Below, one piece after another: positions 62,577 to 64,000 of a stretch of DNA of 64,000 nt (positions are counted from its first letter, which is position 1; each line of letters starts with the position of its first letter). The translations under genes were made by a program, and so were the position numbers. The DNA lies in the NCBI RefSeq assembly GCF_001687365.1, contig NZ_LGLV01000016.1:124001-188000 (forward strand), given 5' to 3'. Source of the DNA: Pararhizobium polonicum. Lineage in GTDB: Bacteria; Pseudomonadota; Alphaproteobacteria; Rhizobiales; Rhizobiaceae. The notes beneath the pieces were generated by a model that had not been told where the DNA came from, did no database searches, and was given only the letters and a program-made list of their open reading frames with translations.

Positions 62577-63389
62577 GTGCAGTTTGCCCGCATCAACGAC
62601 ATCACGCTTCACTATCAGATCATCGGCGCATCCAATGACAAGCCGGTGCTGGTCTTTGCCAATTCGCTCGGCACGGATTTCCGCATCTGGCGCGACGTGA
62701 TCGTGCGGTTCGCCGGCGATTTCGCCATCGTCCTCTACGACAAGCGCGGCCACGGCCTCTCCGATGTCGGCGATATCCCCGGCTCAATGGACCTGCATGT
62801 GGCCGATCTCGCCGGCCTGCTCGATCTTCTGGCGGTCAAGCAGGCAATCATCTGCGGCCTTTCGGTCGGCGGCCTGATCGCGCAGGGGCTTTATGCCACC
62901 CGGCCAGATCTGGTGCGCGCGCTCATCCTCTGCGACACCGCCCACAAGATCGGTACCGCCGAATCATGGAACGCGCGCATCGCCACGGTCGAGCAGAACG
63001 GCATCGCCAGCATTGCCGATGCCGTGCTCGAAAAGTGGTTTACACCCGCCTTCCGCCGCCCGGAAAACAACGCCTATCACGGCTACCGCAACATGCTGAC
63101 CCGCCAGCCGGTCACCGGCTATGCCGGGACCTGCGCCGCGATCCGCGATGCCGACTTCACCGAGGCGGCAAAACGCATCGCCGTCCCGGCGATCTGCATC
63201 GTCGGCGATCAGGACGGTTCGACGCCGCCCGATCTCGTCCTGTCGACCGCAAAGCTCATCCCCGGTGCGCGCTACGAAGTCATCAAGGATGCCGGCCACA
63301 TCCCTTGCGTCGAACAGCCGGAGGCGCTGACGGCCGTGATGCGCGCCTTCATCGATATCGTCCTGACTGGAGAAACAGCCCATGAGTGA
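62577..63389 (+). CDS. pcaD: 3-oxoadipate enol-lactonase
   Basis: 270 residues from GTG 62577 after GGAGGAG. An alpha/beta hydrolase with nucleophile elbow GLSVGG, DKRGHGLSD, the Asp in VGDQDGSTPP and His in DAGHIPCVEQP. It hydrolyses 3-oxoadipate enol-lactone to 3-oxoadipate in the protocatechuate branch. It overlaps pcaC by 8 bp and is first in pcaDCH. Confidence 0.93.
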   Translation: MQFARINDITLHYQIIGASNDKPVLVFANSLGTDFRIWRDVIVRFAGDFAIVLYDKRGHGLSDVGDIPGSMDLHVADLAGLLDLLAVKQAIICGLSVGGLIAQGLYATRPDLVRALILCDTAHKIGTAESWNARIATVEQNGIASIADAVLEKWFTPAFRRPENNAYHGYRNMLTRQPVTGYAGTCAAIRDADFTEAAKRIAVPAICIVGDQDGSTPPDLVLSTAKLIPGARYEVIKDAGHIPCVEQPEALTAVMRAFIDIVLTGETAHE

Positions 63390-63786
63390 TGCCGCTGCGC
63401 CATCCCAACGCTACAGCCAGGGGATCGTCACCCGCCGCGCCGTGCTGGGCGACCGCCATGTCGACCGGGCGCAATCCACGACCACCGATTTCGACCGGCC
63501 GTTTCAGGAACTGATCACCGAGACGGCCTGGGGCAATGTCTGGTCGCGGCCCACCTGGACGAAGCGCGAGCGTTCGATGGTGACGATCGCGCTGCTGGCA
63601 GCGCTCGGCCATGACGAGGAGGTGGCCATGCATGTGCGCGCCACCGCCAATACCGGTGCCAGCCGCGACGATATCGGCGAGGCGCTGCTACATGTGGCGA
63701 TCTATGCCGGCGTTCCCGCCGCCAACCGCGCCATCAAGATCGCCAAACAGGTTTTCGAACAGATGGACGCCGAACAGGCGGCTTGA
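63382..63786 (+). CDS. pcaC: 4-carboxymuconolactone decarboxylase
   Basis: 134 residues of the CMD/AhpD family, with RRAVLGDRHVDRAQ near the N-terminus and VTIALLAALGHDEEVAMHVRATANTGASRDDIGE in the core. It decarboxylates 4-carboxymuconolactone to 3-oxoadipate enol-lactone, the substrate of PcaD. Overlap with pcaD indicates a single transcript. Confidence 0.95.
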   Translation: MSDAAAPSQRYSQGIVTRRAVLGDRHVDRAQSTTTDFDRPFQELITETAWGNVWSRPTWTKRERSMVTIALLAALGHDEEVAMHVRATANTGASRDDIGEALLHVAIYAGVPAANRAIKIAKQVFEQMDAEQAA

Positions 63787-63797
63787 GGCAAACAAAC

Positions 63798-64000
63798 ATG
63801 TCCGATTTTTCCAATGGCAAACCCGAGACCGGCGCCTTCTTCCAGCGCGACCGCGCCTGGCATGCCCCAGCACTGACACCCGGCTACAAGACCTCGGTGC
63901 TGCGCTCGCCGCAAAAGGCGCTGCTGTCGCTTGATGGTACCATTTCGGAAATCACCGGCCCGGTCTTCGGCCATTCCATCCTCGGCGAGCTCGACAACGA
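63798..64000 (+). CDS. pcaH: Protocatechuate 3,4-dioxygenase beta subunit (3'-truncated by window)
   Basis: 67 codons visible from ATG 63798 to the edge. FFQRDRAWHAPALTPGYKTSVLRSP is the N-terminus of PcaH, the iron-containing ring-cleaving subunit. The order pcaD-C-H is that of Rhizobiaceae; pcaG is expected next. The metal ligands lie beyond the window. Confidence 0.92.
   Translation, partial: MSDFSNGKPETGAFFQRDRAWHAPALTPGYKTSVLRSPQKALLSLDGTISEITGPVFGHSILGELDN

Overview
The window is high-GC alpha-proteobacterial DNA that I place in the Rhizobiaceae (Rhizobium/Agrobacterium/Ensifer/Shinella group; genus not resolved). The reasons are two copies of a RIME-like palindromic repeat, a RirA-type iron box (TGA-N9-TCA) before a TonB receptor, a PcaQ-type operator before pcaD, a cbtBA pair behind a cobalamin riboswitch, a DUF982 protein and many ABC importers. 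I saw no rRNA, tRNA, CRISPR array, transposase or prophage gene. It reads as ordinary, catabolically rich chromosome or chromid sequence.

Layout. 1-8.1 kb: a dipeptide-type ABC importer (permeases, fused double ATPase, Tat-exported binding protein), a Cro-like regulator, an exported PAAR-like protein and a CocE/NonD serine hydrolase. 8.1-11.2 kb: ACT-domain protein, exported MsrA, HSL-type esterase and an AT-richer extra signal peptidase I. 11.2-17.8 kb: LysR regulator plus a ydcSTUV-patD-like putrescine/4-aminobutanal operon. 17.8-22.1 kb: siderophore receptor, FhuF reductase and binding protein. 22.1-23.3 kb: DUF892 ferritin-like protein and a membrane-anchored protein. 23.3-30.8 kb: a Rieske oxygenase and two dimethylglycine/sarcosine dehydrogenase-like flavoproteins with a divergent LysR gene. 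30.8-34.3 kb: GGDEF/EAL protein, cobalamin riboswitch and cbtBA. 34.3-39.9 kb: second FhuF-like protein, GH144-like glucanase, DUF1194 protein, amine oxidase and Asp/hydantoin-type racemase. 39.9-45.6 kb: a second polyamine-type ABC importer, a GntR/FCD regulator and a DUF982 protein. 45.9-58.6 kb: the methylated-amine island. 58.8-61.4 kb: a SUOX-fold molybdoprotein and a dCache adenylate/guanylate cyclase. 61.5-64 kb: pcaQ and pcaDCH, cut by the window edge.

The central theme is catabolism of methylated nitrogen compounds. tmm (trimethylamine to TMAO), tdm (TMAO to dimethylamine plus formaldehyde) and dmmDABC (dimethylamine to methylamine plus formaldehyde) form one region with an Amt-type transporter, an APC permease, a PAS/chemoreceptor-tip protein and a 55-residue membrane protein. 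Twenty kilobases upstream, the Rieske oxygenase and the two flavoprotein/GcvT fusions look able to demethylate glycine betaine or a related betaine to glycine. Four proteins in the window carry a tetrahydrofolate-binding GcvT fold, which fits capture of the formaldehyde these steps release. Genes for methylamine itself (gmaS, mgs, mgd) are not in the window.

The least explained items are the small membrane protein behind the Amt-type gene, the PAS/chemoreceptor-tip protein, the exported PAAR-like protein, the orphan second FhuF and the uncharacterised ABC/amine-oxidase/racemase/GntR block. Start codons were chosen from Shine-Dalgarno spacing and family alignment by eye; no database search was run.
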